Shown piece by piece: positions 34,576 through 43,261 of a stretch of 64,000 nucleotides of DNA. Source of the stretch: Veillonella nakazawae (lineage in GTDB: Bacteria; Bacillota; Negativicutes; Veillonellales; Veillonellaceae); the NCBI RefSeq assembly GCF_013393365.1, contig NZ_AP022321.1, positions 1,998,501-2,062,500 on the forward strand, read 5' to 3'. A program made the translations under genes and the position numbers. Position 1 is the stretch's first letter. Every line of letters starts with the position of its first letter. The notes beneath the pieces are model-generated. The model saw only the letters and a program-made list of their open reading frames with translations, had not been told where the DNA came from and made no database searches.

Positions 34576-35796
34576 TTACATTTTTTCTTGACTTTGAATG
34601 CGGATTACCTTATTTCTCAATGTTTCAATATTTGCAAAGTCAGAATATTCTACTGTATTACGCAGCTGAATATGAGAATATGGCACTGCTCCGTCAGTAT
34701 AAACTAAACTCATAATATATATATTCTTGTCATCCCGTAAGAATCGATGCATTAAAGATTTTTTACCCGGTTGATAGTTATCTACTAAAAGACTAGGCAC
34801 GCCATTATTCCAAACAGATGCTGCCTGAATAGGTGCATCACCTATAATTTGACTTTCTGGCTTTACCTCCGAAATTTCGTTAATAAAGGAGTAAATATAT
34901 TTATCATCTACCTTTACAGATTTCTTGGCCACAACAAGTCGCATACCTAATCCACGATAGTCCCTTATTTCGGCAGAGTCCTTTAATGACTTCTGTGCTG
35001 TTAGTTTAAGTCCTTTAGGAATGCGATACAGGAGATTATCCCAGTTGATACTTTCACTATACTGATCCATATCATCTAAAGAGTGAATCGACGGAATTAC
35101 ATAATTACTCATAACGCGCTCAAGCTTGTCGGTAACGGGCTGATTTTTGTAGCTAAGGCCTATCATATATTCTTGATTTGGCTGATTATCTAAACCAACT
35201 ACGGCAACCATAGCAGGCGTATTTTCGCCAAAAGACTCTGTTTCAATAGCCCATTTACCATGTGTTATACTGGGATATATAAACTCCCCTTTTCGGTCCG
35301 TTTTTAGTTTGCCTAATGCATCATCATAATTCTGTTTCGTACCGATGGCAAAAAACACAGAATGTTCTCTCACAATAGATAAACGCTCACCATCACTGCG
35401 TTTGGGGTAATATTTACTTGCTAATAGTAGTCCAGGGACAGATGCTCGGATGTTATTACGATCATCATGCAACAACACAACTGCAGACTCATTAACTAAC
35501 AAATCCATCACCTTCTCAGAATCGCTTGCTATCTGATTGACTTCATCTTGTGTTAGTCCCCAGTCAGTTCTATACATTTCCATACGCTTATCAGATTCAG
35601 AATGTAATTTTATAACATCACTAGCCCCCACATTACTCAAACTACCAGCCCGATAGTTCTCATACGCATTAGCAGGAATACTCGCATCAGCACCTGGCAT
35701 AGGTGGCTGTCCGGCTAGGACTTCAATCTGCACAGCGCTTACATTCATGGTGAAAGCAGTAGCTAATGCCATCATAATTATACTTCTACGTAACAT
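34576..35796 (-). CDS. Exported protein, family A paralogue 3
   Basis: 406 aa. Signal peptide MLRRSIIMMALATAFTMNVSA, then EVLAGQPPMPGADASIPANAYENYR. Conserved blocks LLHDDRNNIRASVPG, MSNYVIPSIHSLDDMDQYSESINWDNLLYRIPKG, SVWNNGVPSLLVDNYQPGKKS and LRNTVEYSDF. Closest to the copies at 38280 and 42019, with which it shares the signal peptide and an upstream palindromic leader. RBS AGAGGG. Function unknown. Confidence 0.78.
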   Translation of the reverse strand: MLRRSIIMMALATAFTMNVSAVQIEVLAGQPPMPGADASIPANAYENYRAGSLSNVGASDVIKLHSESDKRMEMYRTDWGLTQDEVNQIASDSEKVMDLLVNESAVVLLHDDRNNIRASVPGLLLASKYYPKRSDGERLSIVREHSVFFAIGTKQNYDDALGKLKTDRKGEFIYPSITHGKWAIETESFGENTPAMVAVVGLDNQPNQEYMIGLSYKNQPVTDKLERVMSNYVIPSIHSLDDMDQYSESINWDNLLYRIPKGLKLTAQKSLKDSAEIRDYRGLGMRLVVAKKSVKVDDKYIYSFINEISEVKPESQIIGDAPIQAASVWNNGVPSLLVDNYQPGKKSLMHRFLRDDKNIYIMSLVYTDGAVPYSHIQLRNTVEYSDFANIETLRNKVIRIQSQEKM

Positions 35797-35833
35797 AAAA
35801 CCCTCTTTTTTCTCTCACATTACAACAAAACAA

Positions 35834-35878
35834 GCACAACCTTATTAGCATAAGTATACTATGCAAACAAGACTGTGC
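35834..35878 (-). repeat. Palindromic leader of family A, copy 1
   Basis: GCACAACCTT and AAGACTGTGC-type arms flank a central GCATAAGTATACTATGC. The same centre with different but still pairing arms occurs before the family A genes at 38280 and 42019. Could be a hairpin in the leader or a two-fold operator. Confidence 0.6.
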
Positions 35879-35954
35879 CTATTATTAATAATTTTATATT
35901 TTAGTATGTATAAGTTTTGTGTATATATTTAGTATTGATAAGGTTTATCTCAAT

Positions 35955-35983
35955 TTGACGATATATATCTTTATCCCTATAAT
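35955..35983 (+). promoter_or_regulatory. Antisense-RNA promoter of type I TA cassette 1
   Basis: TTGACG, 17-nt spacer, TATAAT: strong promoter facing the toxin gene. Confidence 0.8.
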
Positions 35984-35989
35984 ATAAGT

Positions 35990-36115
35990 AGATAGTCAGA
36001 CGAGTCGTACCGTCAGGCTCATCTCGGAAAACATAAAATTTTGAGAAATGGCCTTTTCGTTTTATACTAATCTCCAGGTTAGTGGAAATGAAGGGCTATT
36101 TGTCTTTTGTAAGAC
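35990..36115 (+). ncRNA. Antisense antitoxin RNA, cassette 1
   Basis: Transcript from about 35990, beginning near GATAGTCAGACGAG, with an internal stem GACGAG/CTCATC, running convergently into the 3' part of the toxin gene and a shared imperfect hairpin (GCCTTTTCGTTT region). The end is an estimate. Its CTCATCT is complementary to the toxin mRNA 5' AGATGAG. Resembles RatA and Fst RNA II arrangements. Confidence 0.65.
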
Positions 36116-36197
36116 AAATAAGCGCTATTAATGCCCCAAAGGCAATAACGACAGTTATTACCTGTAATAAGAGCATGATTAATTCATAATCACTCAT
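36096..36197 (-). CDS. Type I toxin, small holin-like hydrophobic peptide (copy 1)
   Basis: 33 aa, MSDYELIMLLLQVITVVIAF and ending LICLTKDK: acidic start, one membrane helix, basic end, as in the TxpA/BsrG/holin-like toxin group of Firmicutes. RBS GGGAGGG. Own promoter at 36259-36287 (TTGTGT, 17, TATAAT) and a leader of about 55 nt that could be paired by the opposing RNA. Probably inserts into the membrane when freed from its antisense RNA. Nearly identical copy at 41758. Confidence 0.82.
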   Translation of the reverse strand: MSDYELIMLLLQVITVVIAFGALIALICLTKDK

Positions 36198-36258
36198 AGG
36201 CTTATCCCTCCCTTCAAAAACGAAGAGAGGCCCAACCTCATCTGACTATCCTAAGTCT

Positions 36259-36287
36259 ATTATAGAACGAACTAATATACGACACAA
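36259..36287 (-). promoter_or_regulatory. Toxin promoter, cassette 1
   Basis: TTGTGT (36282-36287), 17-nt spacer, TATAAT (36259-36264) on the minus strand. Confidence 0.75.
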
Positions 36288-36323
36288 TAAGTATTATATT
36301 ATATAAATATACGAATAAACTAA

Positions 36324-36366
36324 TAAAAGCTGAGCTAATTCTATAACTAAATAGCTCAGCTTTTTT
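36324..36366 (-). terminator. Terminator of the 36388 gene
   Basis: AAAGCTGAGCTA and TAGCTCAGCTTT pair over 12 bp around a 14-nt loop, 22 bp past the stop. Confidence 0.8.
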
Positions 36367-36387
36367 GTGCCTGTTATTCCAATATAA

Positions 36388-36963
36388 TCATCTATAAATC
36401 AAAATTTTACTGACTTTATCGCCTTTTTGTTCAAATTGTATTCCGTGCATAATATCAGTCCGATAGCGATATTTCCCATAAAACCATCGATTGTTAGAGT
36501 CCACTAAATCAGGTCTACCATATACATTAAGAACTTTTCGCATGGAATCGCCTACGGCAATACCTCTATGTGTAACGGCATCACGATTCTCAATCATCAT
36601 ATATGTAACGATTGGCCCTACGCCATCCATTTTTAAATTTCCAAATGTAACACCACCATAAGTAATTCCTCTACTCGTCTCTTTAGTTGGTTGACCTAGA
36701 CTAGCTTTCACGCTATCAAATGTATTGCCTAAAGAAACTCCAAGAATCATCATATCCTCTTCTGGCAAGGTATCCCCTACAATTTGTCCACCCACATAAT
36801 GAGTGTATTGCTCAGCTTTTGGCCAATCATAAGACTGTTTCGCTGCATTTGTTTCAAGACGGTCCCAAGTTTTGCTCAGCCAACTTGCATCTGTCACATA
36901 ATTATAGCTACTTACCAATTGCAGACCTATAACAAGCCCCATAATTATAAGTTTCCTTTTCAT
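36388..36963 (-). CDS. Exported protein with two BLIP-like repeats
   Basis: 191 aa from MKRKLIIMGLVIG (AGGAGAG 6 nt upstream). Signal peptide, then GVSLGNTFDSVKASLGQP (about 70-88) and GIAVGDSMRKVLNVYGRP (about 130-147), the G-x-S/D-x-x-x-V-x-x-x-x-G-x-P pattern of BLIP/SmpA-type folds which bind other proteins. Likely periplasmic. Family not identified; neighbours are families A and B. Confidence 0.7.
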   Translation of the reverse strand: MKRKLIIMGLVIGLQLVSSYNYVTDASWLSKTWDRLETNAAKQSYDWPKAEQYTHYVGGQIVGDTLPEEDMMILGVSLGNTFDSVKASLGQPTKETSRGITYGGVTFGNLKMDGVGPIVTYMMIENRDAVTHRGIAVGDSMRKVLNVYGRPDLVDSNNRWFYGKYRYRTDIMHGIQFEQKGDKVSKILIYR

Positions 36964-37084
36964 AGCTTCTCTCCTGAACATTCTTATAAATAACTCAAAC
37001 TAATAATTTTTATAATACTGTCTAAAAGCAGATGACATATTAGGCGTATCAAATGCGGGATACAGCTTTTTACACCACAATCTA

Positions 37085-37654
37085 TCACGGCTCATCATCA
37101 TAGGCCACTCCATAGGCCTTTTGATAGATTATATTTGCTATTGTATATCGCTCCATGCCAAATTGAGGCGGTAATATCATTGCTTCTAAGTGTTCTTTTT
37201 GAAGTCGTTGTCGGCGTGTTCTACCTTCATTATTAAAAGCCATACCACCGTTAACGGTCCCTATAATACCAGGATTTTCCTGTTTCGCACGCCAAATAGA
37301 GATATACGGTGTGTTAGCTCCTTGGTGTAAGCCTTTTTCATGAACAGTAATCAAACGACGCAAGGATCGCTCTAAGTCGTAATCATATTGCAGGTTAATG
37401 CCTTGAATCAGATTTGATGCAGGCATTAACACGTAAATAGTCGCTTCTACACGTCGATGACCATCGGGTGCGTCCACAGCTTTAATGGAACTAAGATCTA
37501 AGTACTTGCCATCCCCTCTACCAGAATCAACGGTTGAGTCGATATGCTGATAATGCTCTGCATTTAATAACTCAGCTTGTGATACGGCTTGACCTTTCAT
37601 AGGCAATACGAGGCAAGCTAGTAACCATAGTGAAAGTAAATATATGCGTTTCAT
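37085..37654 (-). CDS. Exported protein, family B paralogue 2
   Basis: 189 aa from MKRIYLLSLWLL. Signal peptide ends GQAVS; QAELLNAEHYQHID and YLDLSSIKAVDAPDGHRRVEATIYVLMP are the family B core; ends YTIANIIYQKAYGVAYDD. Most divergent of the three. Its start lies 8 nt after the stop of the next family B gene; tightly coupled pair. Confidence 0.72.
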   Translation of the reverse strand: MKRIYLLSLWLLACLVLPMKGQAVSQAELLNAEHYQHIDSTVDSGRGDGKYLDLSSIKAVDAPDGHRRVEATIYVLMPASNLIQGINLQYDYDLERSLRRLITVHEKGLHQGANTPYISIWRAKQENPGIIGTVNGGMAFNNEGRTRRQRLQKEHLEAMILPPQFGMERYTIANIIYQKAYGVAYDDEP

Positions 37655-37662
37655 CATCCACC

Positions 37663-38244
37663 TCACTGTACCACAATATCATCAAAATGCTGCTGATAGG
37701 CAGCCATAAACATGGCATCAGCTAAGTCATACATAAGAACATGCTTTCGATGAATCGGAAGGTTTCTAGTATTTTTTAAAGACAGAGTCTTTATAAGTAC
37801 ACCATCTAATGTATAAATCGCACTGTCTGAATCAGTCATAAATAACCCAGACTTACTTTCACTAGCCTCAATCAAAGCCATCATAGATGGACTCGGATTC
37901 ATCATATGAGAGGATTTAATCAGAGTAGCCAGTGAATAGTTTGCATCATAATTAACAGTAAGCTTATTTTCCATAATCACAGCCTGATAGTGCGACGTAT
38001 GTACCACATAATAAATAGCACTTAAGGTATACTGTGGCGGCGCATATTTTTGGACTTCCACAGAATAGGTATTTAAATAAACATACATGCCACCTTCATT
38101 AACAATAGGACTCCCTTTTGCATACTCATGCTGATAAACCAACTTAAACTGTGGTGATGTTTTCAACTCTTGATAGGTGATTGCCTCTGTAGGCATGGTG
38201 AAAGCCAGCAATACAAGGGCTAGCATTAAAATACGTTGAACCAT
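37663..38244 (-). CDS. Exported protein, family B paralogue 3
   Basis: 193 aa from MVQRILMLALVLLAF (GAGAGG 5 nt upstream). Signal peptide ends PTEA; then YQELKTSPQFKLVYQHEYAK, the VNEGGMYVYLNTYSVEVQKYAPPQYTLSAIYYV core, and YDLADAMFMAAYQQHFDDIVVQ. It is 35 bp after a family A gene and directly before another B gene, giving the order A-B-B. Function unknown. Confidence 0.75.
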   Translation of the reverse strand: MVQRILMLALVLLAFTMPTEAITYQELKTSPQFKLVYQHEYAKGSPIVNEGGMYVYLNTYSVEVQKYAPPQYTLSAIYYVVHTSHYQAVIMENKLTVNYDANYSLATLIKSSHMMNPSPSMMALIEASESKSGLFMTDSDSAIYTLDGVLIKTLSLKNTRNLPIHRKHVLMYDLADAMFMAAYQQHFDDIVVQ

Positions 38245-38279
38245 AAAAACCTCTCTCAAACTAAACAGTCAAATACAGC

Positions 38280-39536
38280 TTATTTACTTAACAGCTTAAC
38301 CCATTCCATATACCATGGAATAAAGATGGAACTATTTTCAAGACTCTCCTTATATGTCCCTTCTTCCCGCCATTGTGGCTCTTTACGTAATCTTGCAGCA
38401 TCATCAAAGCCTACGTATTCAATCATATCTCTTAGCTGCTTATGCGTATACGATGTTTTACTTTCATCATAATTAATACGATAACTGTAATAGTATACAG
38501 AATCTTTTACAACATGACGAAGATAGGATTCACGATTGGGCTTATAGGCATCAACTAAAGAACCAGGAATTCCGTTATTCCACACTACGGCGTACTGTGT
38601 AGGTGTATCCAAATCATTATATTTATGTAAATAATATATTATTGGAACCTTAATCAGCGTGTCATCTGTCTCTTTGCTCATAATTGCGCTACGTATTACC
38701 CGTATTTTAACCCCTGTATCCTCATAAGTTCTCACCTCATGTCTCTCATTTTCTACGGCTTCACTGACTAACTTAGCCGTCTTAGGAATGCGATAGTGAA
38801 AGTTCCCCCAATGCTCAATCTGACTGTAATTATCTAATACAGATAAGGATTCTATGGATGGAATAATATAATTACTCATCACCACTTCAGGTGCTTGCTC
38901 TTGATATGGATCTTCTGTATTAACCCATCCCCCATAAGTAACTCCATACGTTGTCTTTGTATCATCCGGAGTGAATTCCGTATACATTATACGAGAATTG
39001 TTTGACATGAACTTCCAAGATGCATTCCTCAACCCTGGATAATTATATTTTCCTTCACCTTCAGCATATTTACTAAGCTCTTTACCATGAGGTGGTCCTA
39101 CTACTAAAAACGAACTGAGACTACGAACAGCAAATAATGGCCCTTTTCCAGGCTCAGTTTCTATCACATCACCACGGAAGCTAACATTTGGTACGGATAA
39201 TCTGATATTTTTATCCCCTTCATGAATCAATACCACTGTAGACTGCGAATAATCTGCAAGCTCCAAAGCCTTAGAAAAACCAGGATGTTCCAGATTTAGC
39301 TTATCAAGCGTAGATGGCGGATTTTTAGGATTCGATTTTGCAAATTGACTATATGACTCTGCCTCTTGCTCCGCTACTTTATTAATATGCCGATAATTCT
39401 CATACGCATTGGCAGGAATTCTCGCATCTGCTCCAGGCATAGGCGGCTGTCCGGCTGGCACTTCGATCTGTACAGCACTTACATTTATGGTGAAAGCAGT
39501 TGCTACTGCCATCATAATTACACTTTTACGTAACAT
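38280..39536 (-). CDS. Exported protein, family A paralogue 4
   Basis: 418 aa. Signal peptide MLRKSVIMMAVATAFTINVSA, then QIEVPAGQPPMPGADARIPA. Conserved blocks VLIHEGDKNIRLSVPN, MSNYIIPSIESLSVLDNYSQIEHWGNFHYRIPK, AVVWNNGIPGSLVDAYKPNRES, LRDMIEYVGF. First in a probable A-B-B operon. Signal-peptide region nearly identical in DNA to the 34576 copy, pointing to recent duplication or conversion. RBS AGAGGG. Confidence 0.78.
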   Translation of the reverse strand: MLRKSVIMMAVATAFTINVSAVQIEVPAGQPPMPGADARIPANAYENYRHINKVAEQEAESYSQFAKSNPKNPPSTLDKLNLEHPGFSKALELADYSQSTVVLIHEGDKNIRLSVPNVSFRGDVIETEPGKGPLFAVRSLSSFLVVGPPHGKELSKYAEGEGKYNYPGLRNASWKFMSNNSRIMYTEFTPDDTKTTYGVTYGGWVNTEDPYQEQAPEVVMSNYIIPSIESLSVLDNYSQIEHWGNFHYRIPKTAKLVSEAVENERHEVRTYEDTGVKIRVIRSAIMSKETDDTLIKVPIIYYLHKYNDLDTPTQYAVVWNNGIPGSLVDAYKPNRESYLRHVVKDSVYYYSYRINYDESKTSYTHKQLRDMIEYVGFDDAARLRKEPQWREEGTYKESLENSSIFIPWYMEWVKLLSK

Positions 39537-39577
39537 AAAACCCTCTCTTTTTCTTCTCTCACATTACAACAAAATAA

Positions 39578-39622
39578 GCACAACCTTATTAGCATAAGTA
39601 TACTATGCAAATAAGACTGTGC
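39578..39622 (-). repeat. Palindromic leader of family A, copy 2
   Basis: Nearly the same as copy 1 (GCACAACCTT, centre GCATAAGTATACTATGC, AAGACTGTGC). Confidence 0.6.
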
Positions 39623-39709
39623 CTATTATTAATAATTTTATAATTTAGTATATAGGATTTACTTCTAATTGCTATTTATAAGGTTGATATTTATACGATT
39701 TATCTCCAT

Positions 39710-39738
39710 TTGACGATATATATCTTTATCCCTATAAT
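39710..39738 (+). promoter_or_regulatory. Antisense promoter of the decayed TA cassette
   Basis: TTGACG, 17-nt spacer, TATAAT, identical in layout to the promoters at 35955 and 41625; still intact though the toxin is truncated. Confidence 0.75.
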
Positions 39739-39844
39739 ATAAGTAGATAGTCAGACGAGTAGTGACGTCAGGCTCATCTCTAAACTAAATGAAACATGTA
39801 GAAATGGCCTTTTCGTTTTATCTAATTTCCGAAGAAACGAAGGG

Positions 39845-39898
39845 CTATTTTGCTATTTCTAGACAAATAAGCGCCACAAGTGCTTCAAAGGAATGCAT
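39845..39898 (-). pseudogene. Remnant of the type I toxin (cassette 2)
   Basis: Only the 3' end survives: EALVALICLEIAK, aligned with ALIALICLTKDK of the intact toxin. The 5' half and toxin promoter are replaced by a terminator hairpin (39899-39928). Antisense promoter and the RNA 3' hairpin remain, leaving an orphan antisense RNA. Confidence 0.75.
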
Positions 39899-39928
39899 AG
39901 AAAAAGCCCGTATTAACGGGCTTTTTTT
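39899..39928. terminator. Terminator replacing the toxin 5' half
   Basis: AAAAAGCCCG and CGGGCTTTTTT stem. Confidence 0.8.
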
Positions 39929-40089
39929 AGTTCCTAATATATATACATTCTCCAATATATCAAGAAACTCCTCTTTGTATTTTCCCCAGTTTTTATGGAT
40001 AATTAAACTATACTTGATATATGCCCCGCAAGTAGGTAAGGGTGATTTAGTATGTGTCTCTAACTAGTTTGTAGTTTAGGAGGTGGCAT

Positions 40090-41505
40090 ATGGACTCTTT
40101 AACTATTATATGGGTTATTGTTTGTGCCTATTTATTACTGAATTTATTGGTCGGCGTGTATTGTCATATTCGTGTAAAAGATAGTACTGACTATCTACTC
40201 GCAGGTCGTCGTATTGGGGTTCTTATGACGGCAGGCACATTAGCAGCTACGGAGATCGGTGGCGGGAGTACCGTTGGTGTAGCCGCGAAAGCGTATGGTT
40301 CTTGGGGTTTATCTGCAGGTTGGTACGTAGTCTCTGCAGGGATTGGGGTTATTCTCGTTGCTTTTATCGCTCCGCTTTTACGTCGCGCCATGGCAACAAC
40401 AGTGCCAGAGATCATCGGTCGTCGCTTCGGTGGCTCTAGCCATTTAATTACGTCTATTCTGTCCATGCTAGCAACGATTACATTAGCCGGCGTACAGATT
40501 ACAGCGACAGCAACTATTATTAGCGTTCTCACCGGGCTTTCAACAGAGCTCGCCATCCTCATCTGCGGTGCGGTTCTCGTAATTTACACCATGTCCGGTG
40601 GCATGTGGAGCGTAACGATGACGGACGTTATCCATTTCTTCGTTCTCGTTGGGGGCTTCTCCCTCGCTGTGCCGTTCGTATTGCACAATGTGGGCGGCTG
40701 GGAATCGGTAGTGGCAAAATTACCACCTGAACAGCTCGGCTTCACTAAGGTTGGTTGGAAAACCATCATCGGCCTTATTATCATGTACTTCATGACCTTC
40801 TCCACCGGCCAAGAGTCCGTACAACGGTACTTCGCCGCGAAGGACGAAAAAACAGCCGTTCTTGGTTCCATCATTTGTGGTATTATCATGGCTCTATTTG
40901 CCTTCGTTCCTGCCGTGTTAGGCCTCGTAGCATTAGCTGAGTTTCCAAACATCGAAGCGAACAACGCGGTGGCAACGGTAGCACTTAACCTCATGCCTCC
41001 AATAATGGCAGGCTTCGTTATGGCCGCTGTCGTATCGGCAACGCTTTCATCAGGCGCAGGCGACCTATTAGGCGCCGCTACTGTATTTACCAAGGATATT
41101 GTAGAACATCATTTTGGTAAAAGCCTCACTGATGCTCAGCTCACTAAATATAGCCGTTTATGCGTTCTATTCCTCGGCATCATCGCCATCGTTATCTCCC
41201 TTGTAAGCAAAGCCATCATTCCAATGCTCGTATTTGCTTTCACCATGAGATCCGCTGGCCCATTCGCTGCATTCCTACTAGGCCTCACATGGAAAAATGC
41301 AACAGCAGGCGCTGGCATTTGGTCCATCGTGCTCGGCTCCATCGCAGGCGTGTACTGGGAATTCGTGGGCAACCCATACGGCATTATGTCTATCATCTTC
41401 GGTTCCATTGTCAGCCTCATCGTCTTTGTGGCTGTGGTGTTCATTGAAAGATCTATGGGTAAACCACCGGCTCCACCGGCGATTCCTGACGACTTGAAAG
41501 AATGA
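40090..41505 (+). CDS. Sodium:solute symporter family (SSS) transporter
   Basis: 471 aa with about 13 helices. SSS signatures: DYLLAGRRIGVLMTAGTLAATEIGGGSTVGVAAKAYG near residues 32-70 and TGQESVQRYFAAKDEKTA (about 235-252), FVMAAVVSATLSSGAGDLLGAATVFTKDI (about 300-330). Imports an organic solute with sodium; substrate not deducible. RBS TAGGAGGTG. Higher GC than the flanking exported genes. Terminator follows at 41536-41572. Confidence 0.92.
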   Translation: MDSLTIIWVIVCAYLLLNLLVGVYCHIRVKDSTDYLLAGRRIGVLMTAGTLAATEIGGGSTVGVAAKAYGSWGLSAGWYVVSAGIGVILVAFIAPLLRRAMATTVPEIIGRRFGGSSHLITSILSMLATITLAGVQITATATIISVLTGLSTELAILICGAVLVIYTMSGGMWSVTMTDVIHFFVLVGGFSLAVPFVLHNVGGWESVVAKLPPEQLGFTKVGWKTIIGLIIMYFMTFSTGQESVQRYFAAKDEKTAVLGSIICGIIMALFAFVPAVLGLVALAEFPNIEANNAVATVALNLMPPIMAGFVMAAVVSATLSSGAGDLLGAATVFTKDIVEHHFGKSLTDAQLTKYSRLCVLFLGIIAIVISLVSKAIIPMLVFAFTMRSAGPFAAFLLGLTWKNATAGAGIWSIVLGSIAGVYWEFVGNPYGIMSIIFGSIVSLIVFVAVVFIERSMGKPPAPPAIPDDLKE

Positions 41506-41535
41506 TATAAAAGAAGCGTATAAAAGAACACACTA

Positions 41536-41572
41536 AAAAAACTCCTATCGGTTAAACCAATAGGAGTTTTCC
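41536..41572 (+). terminator. Terminator after the SSS transporter
   Basis: ACTCCTATCGGTT and AACCAATAGGAGT stem (short loop) followed by TTTTCCTTATTT. Confidence 0.8.
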
Positions 41573-41624
41573 TTATTTTACAAGACCTCAACACATTACG
41601 TATTATACACATATTCATCACAAT

Positions 41625-41653
41625 TTGACGATATATCATAACCTTACTATAAT
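41625..41653 (+). promoter_or_regulatory. Antisense-RNA promoter of type I TA cassette 3
   Basis: TTGACG, 17-nt spacer, TATAAT, then GATAGTCAGACGAG at 41661. Confidence 0.8.
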
Positions 41654-41657
41654 ATAA

Positions 41658-41775
41658 GTAGATAGTCAGACGAGTCGTAACGTCAGGCTCATCTCTAAAA
41701 GCAAAGAATCTTGAGAAATGGCCTTTTAGTTATCGAATCATCTAAGATAACGAAGGGCTATTTGTCTTTTCCAAG
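41658..41775 (+). ncRNA. Antisense antitoxin RNA, cassette 3
   Basis: Homologue of the RNA at 35990. The 3' hairpin has different arm bases (GTTAT/ATAAC instead of the pair in copy 1) yet still pairs, evidence that the structure is maintained. End estimated. Confidence 0.65.
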
Positions 41776-41859
41776 ACAAATAAGCGCTATTAATGCCCCA
41801 AAGGCAATAACCACAGTTATCACCTGTAATAAGAGCATGATTAATTCATAATCACTCAT
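41758..41859 (-). CDS. Type I toxin, small holin-like hydrophobic peptide (copy 3)
   Basis: 33 aa, identical to copy 1 except Gly for Thr near the end (LICLGKDK). RBS GGGAGGG; promoter TTGTAT, 17 nt, TATAAT at 41921-41949 (minus strand). Lies between the SSS transporter and a family A gene. Confidence 0.82.
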   Translation of the reverse strand: MSDYELIMLLLQVITVVIAFGALIALICLGKDK

Positions 41860-41920
41860 AGGCTTATCCCTCCCTTCGATGACGAAGAGAGGCCCAACCT
41901 CGTCTAACTATTCTAGTCTT

Positions 41921-41949
41921 ATTATATGACGAACTATTATTCGATACAA
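41921..41949 (-). promoter_or_regulatory. Toxin promoter, cassette 3
   Basis: TTGTAT (41944-41949), 17-nt spacer, TATAAT (41921-41926) on the minus strand. Confidence 0.75.
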
Positions 41950-41985
41950 TAAGGAACGAATAATAGAAATATATAGATAAATACA

Positions 41986-42016
41986 GTAAAGACCGTACCC
42001 CAAGGTACGGTCTTTT
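41986..42016. terminator. Terminator of the family A gene at 42019
   Basis: AAAGACCGTACC and GGTACGGTCTTT with 4-nt loop; T-run on both sides. Confidence 0.85.
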
Positions 42017-42018
42017 TC

Positions 42019-43239
42019 TTATTTCTTTACTCTTTTATTACTAGCATGTCTTAGTTGCTTGGCATTTCCGAAGTCTAAGTATTCCATTATATTACGTAGT
42101 TCAATATGATTATACTTATTTTTACCATCTTCATAGGTAAACGAAATATAGTATTCATATTTATCATCTGTTATCAGATGGAAAATACGAGATTTCTTAC
42201 CTGGATTATATTGCTCCAAAAGATATGAAGGAACACCATTATTCCATATTAAGGCTGCTTGAAGAGGTATATCTTTTACTAATATTGGATTCTTTTTATA
42301 GAAAAAGTGTTTTAAAACCGTCTGAGTATACAACTGTATAGGCACCGCTTTATCTACTAAGGCACTACGTGCAACAACGAGTTTCATACCGTCTCCAACA
42401 TACACGCGACCCTGAAAGTTATCACTTTTTTCTTCAATATCTAACATCATACCCTTAGGTAGTCGATAGGTTAGATTATCCCACGTAACAGTATCACTAG
42501 TTTTATCTAGATCATCTAGTGTCTGCATAGAAGGAATTACAAAATTAGCCATTGTAGATTCTAGATTTTTTGTAATGGGCTGATTCTTATTGCCTAGGAT
42601 TGCCATATACATCTGATTTGGGTATTGATCAAAAGTAACAGCTGCATACATTACAGGTAAATTCCCATTCGAATATTTCTCTCTTATTCCCCAATAGCCT
42701 TTACTAATGCCCGGATACTTAAATTCCCCTTTACGTTGATCATTTCTATAAAATCCTAAATCTTCAACTCCTTCATTAGCACCTACTAGCCCAGCAATAA
42801 CATTGTGTTCAAAAACATACGAGCCTTTACCCTTTTTATTTAAGTCCTCAAAATAACTTTCTACCACTGAAATAGGCAATGTCACTTTAGCCTTATAATC
42901 ACCTTCGTGCAATAAAATTACAGTAGATTCATGCGTAATTAAATCCAAATACTTCGCATAGGCTTTTTTTGATTGCTCTGCCTGCTCCGCAGTTCCTTTC
43001 TTCTCAAGAACCTCTCCATCAATTCGCTTATTATACTCTTCCATTTTCTTAATGTGATCAGCAGTAGGAATATTGCGAGTCTTATCGTAACGATAGTTCT
43101 GATATGCATTATCTGGAATACTAGCGTCAGCCCCTGGTACAGGCGGTTGTCCTTCAGGCACAGTATACTGTGCCGCATCAATAGGCATGGTGAAAGCTAC
43201 TGCTACAGCTAAGCTCAACAAAGTACTTTTTAATTTCAT
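42019..43239 (-). CDS. Exported protein, family A paralogue 5
   Basis: 406 aa. Signal peptide MKLKSTLLSLAVAVAFTMPIDA, then QYTVPEGQPPVPGADASIPDNAYQNYR. Conserved blocks LLHEGDYKAKVTLPI, MANFVIPSMQTLDDLDKTSDTVTWDNLTYRLPKG, ALIWNNGVPSYLLEQYNPGKKS, LRNIMEYLDF. RBS AGAGG. Placed between a TA cassette (3' side) and the dcuC-like gene. Confidence 0.78.
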   Translation of the reverse strand: MKLKSTLLSLAVAVAFTMPIDAAQYTVPEGQPPVPGADASIPDNAYQNYRYDKTRNIPTADHIKKMEEYNKRIDGEVLEKKGTAEQAEQSKKAYAKYLDLITHESTVILLHEGDYKAKVTLPISVVESYFEDLNKKGKGSYVFEHNVIAGLVGANEGVEDLGFYRNDQRKGEFKYPGISKGYWGIREKYSNGNLPVMYAAVTFDQYPNQMYMAILGNKNQPITKNLESTMANFVIPSMQTLDDLDKTSDTVTWDNLTYRLPKGMMLDIEEKSDNFQGRVYVGDGMKLVVARSALVDKAVPIQLYTQTVLKHFFYKKNPILVKDIPLQAALIWNNGVPSYLLEQYNPGKKSRIFHLITDDKYEYYISFTYEDGKNKYNHIELRNIMEYLDFGNAKQLRHASNKRVKK

Positions 43240-43261
43240 ACAATACCTCTCTCAAATAACA

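Noticed and set aside
41136..41639. 167-codon minus-strand frame
   Set aside because: Antisense to the SSS transporter and its terminator; no ribosome site.
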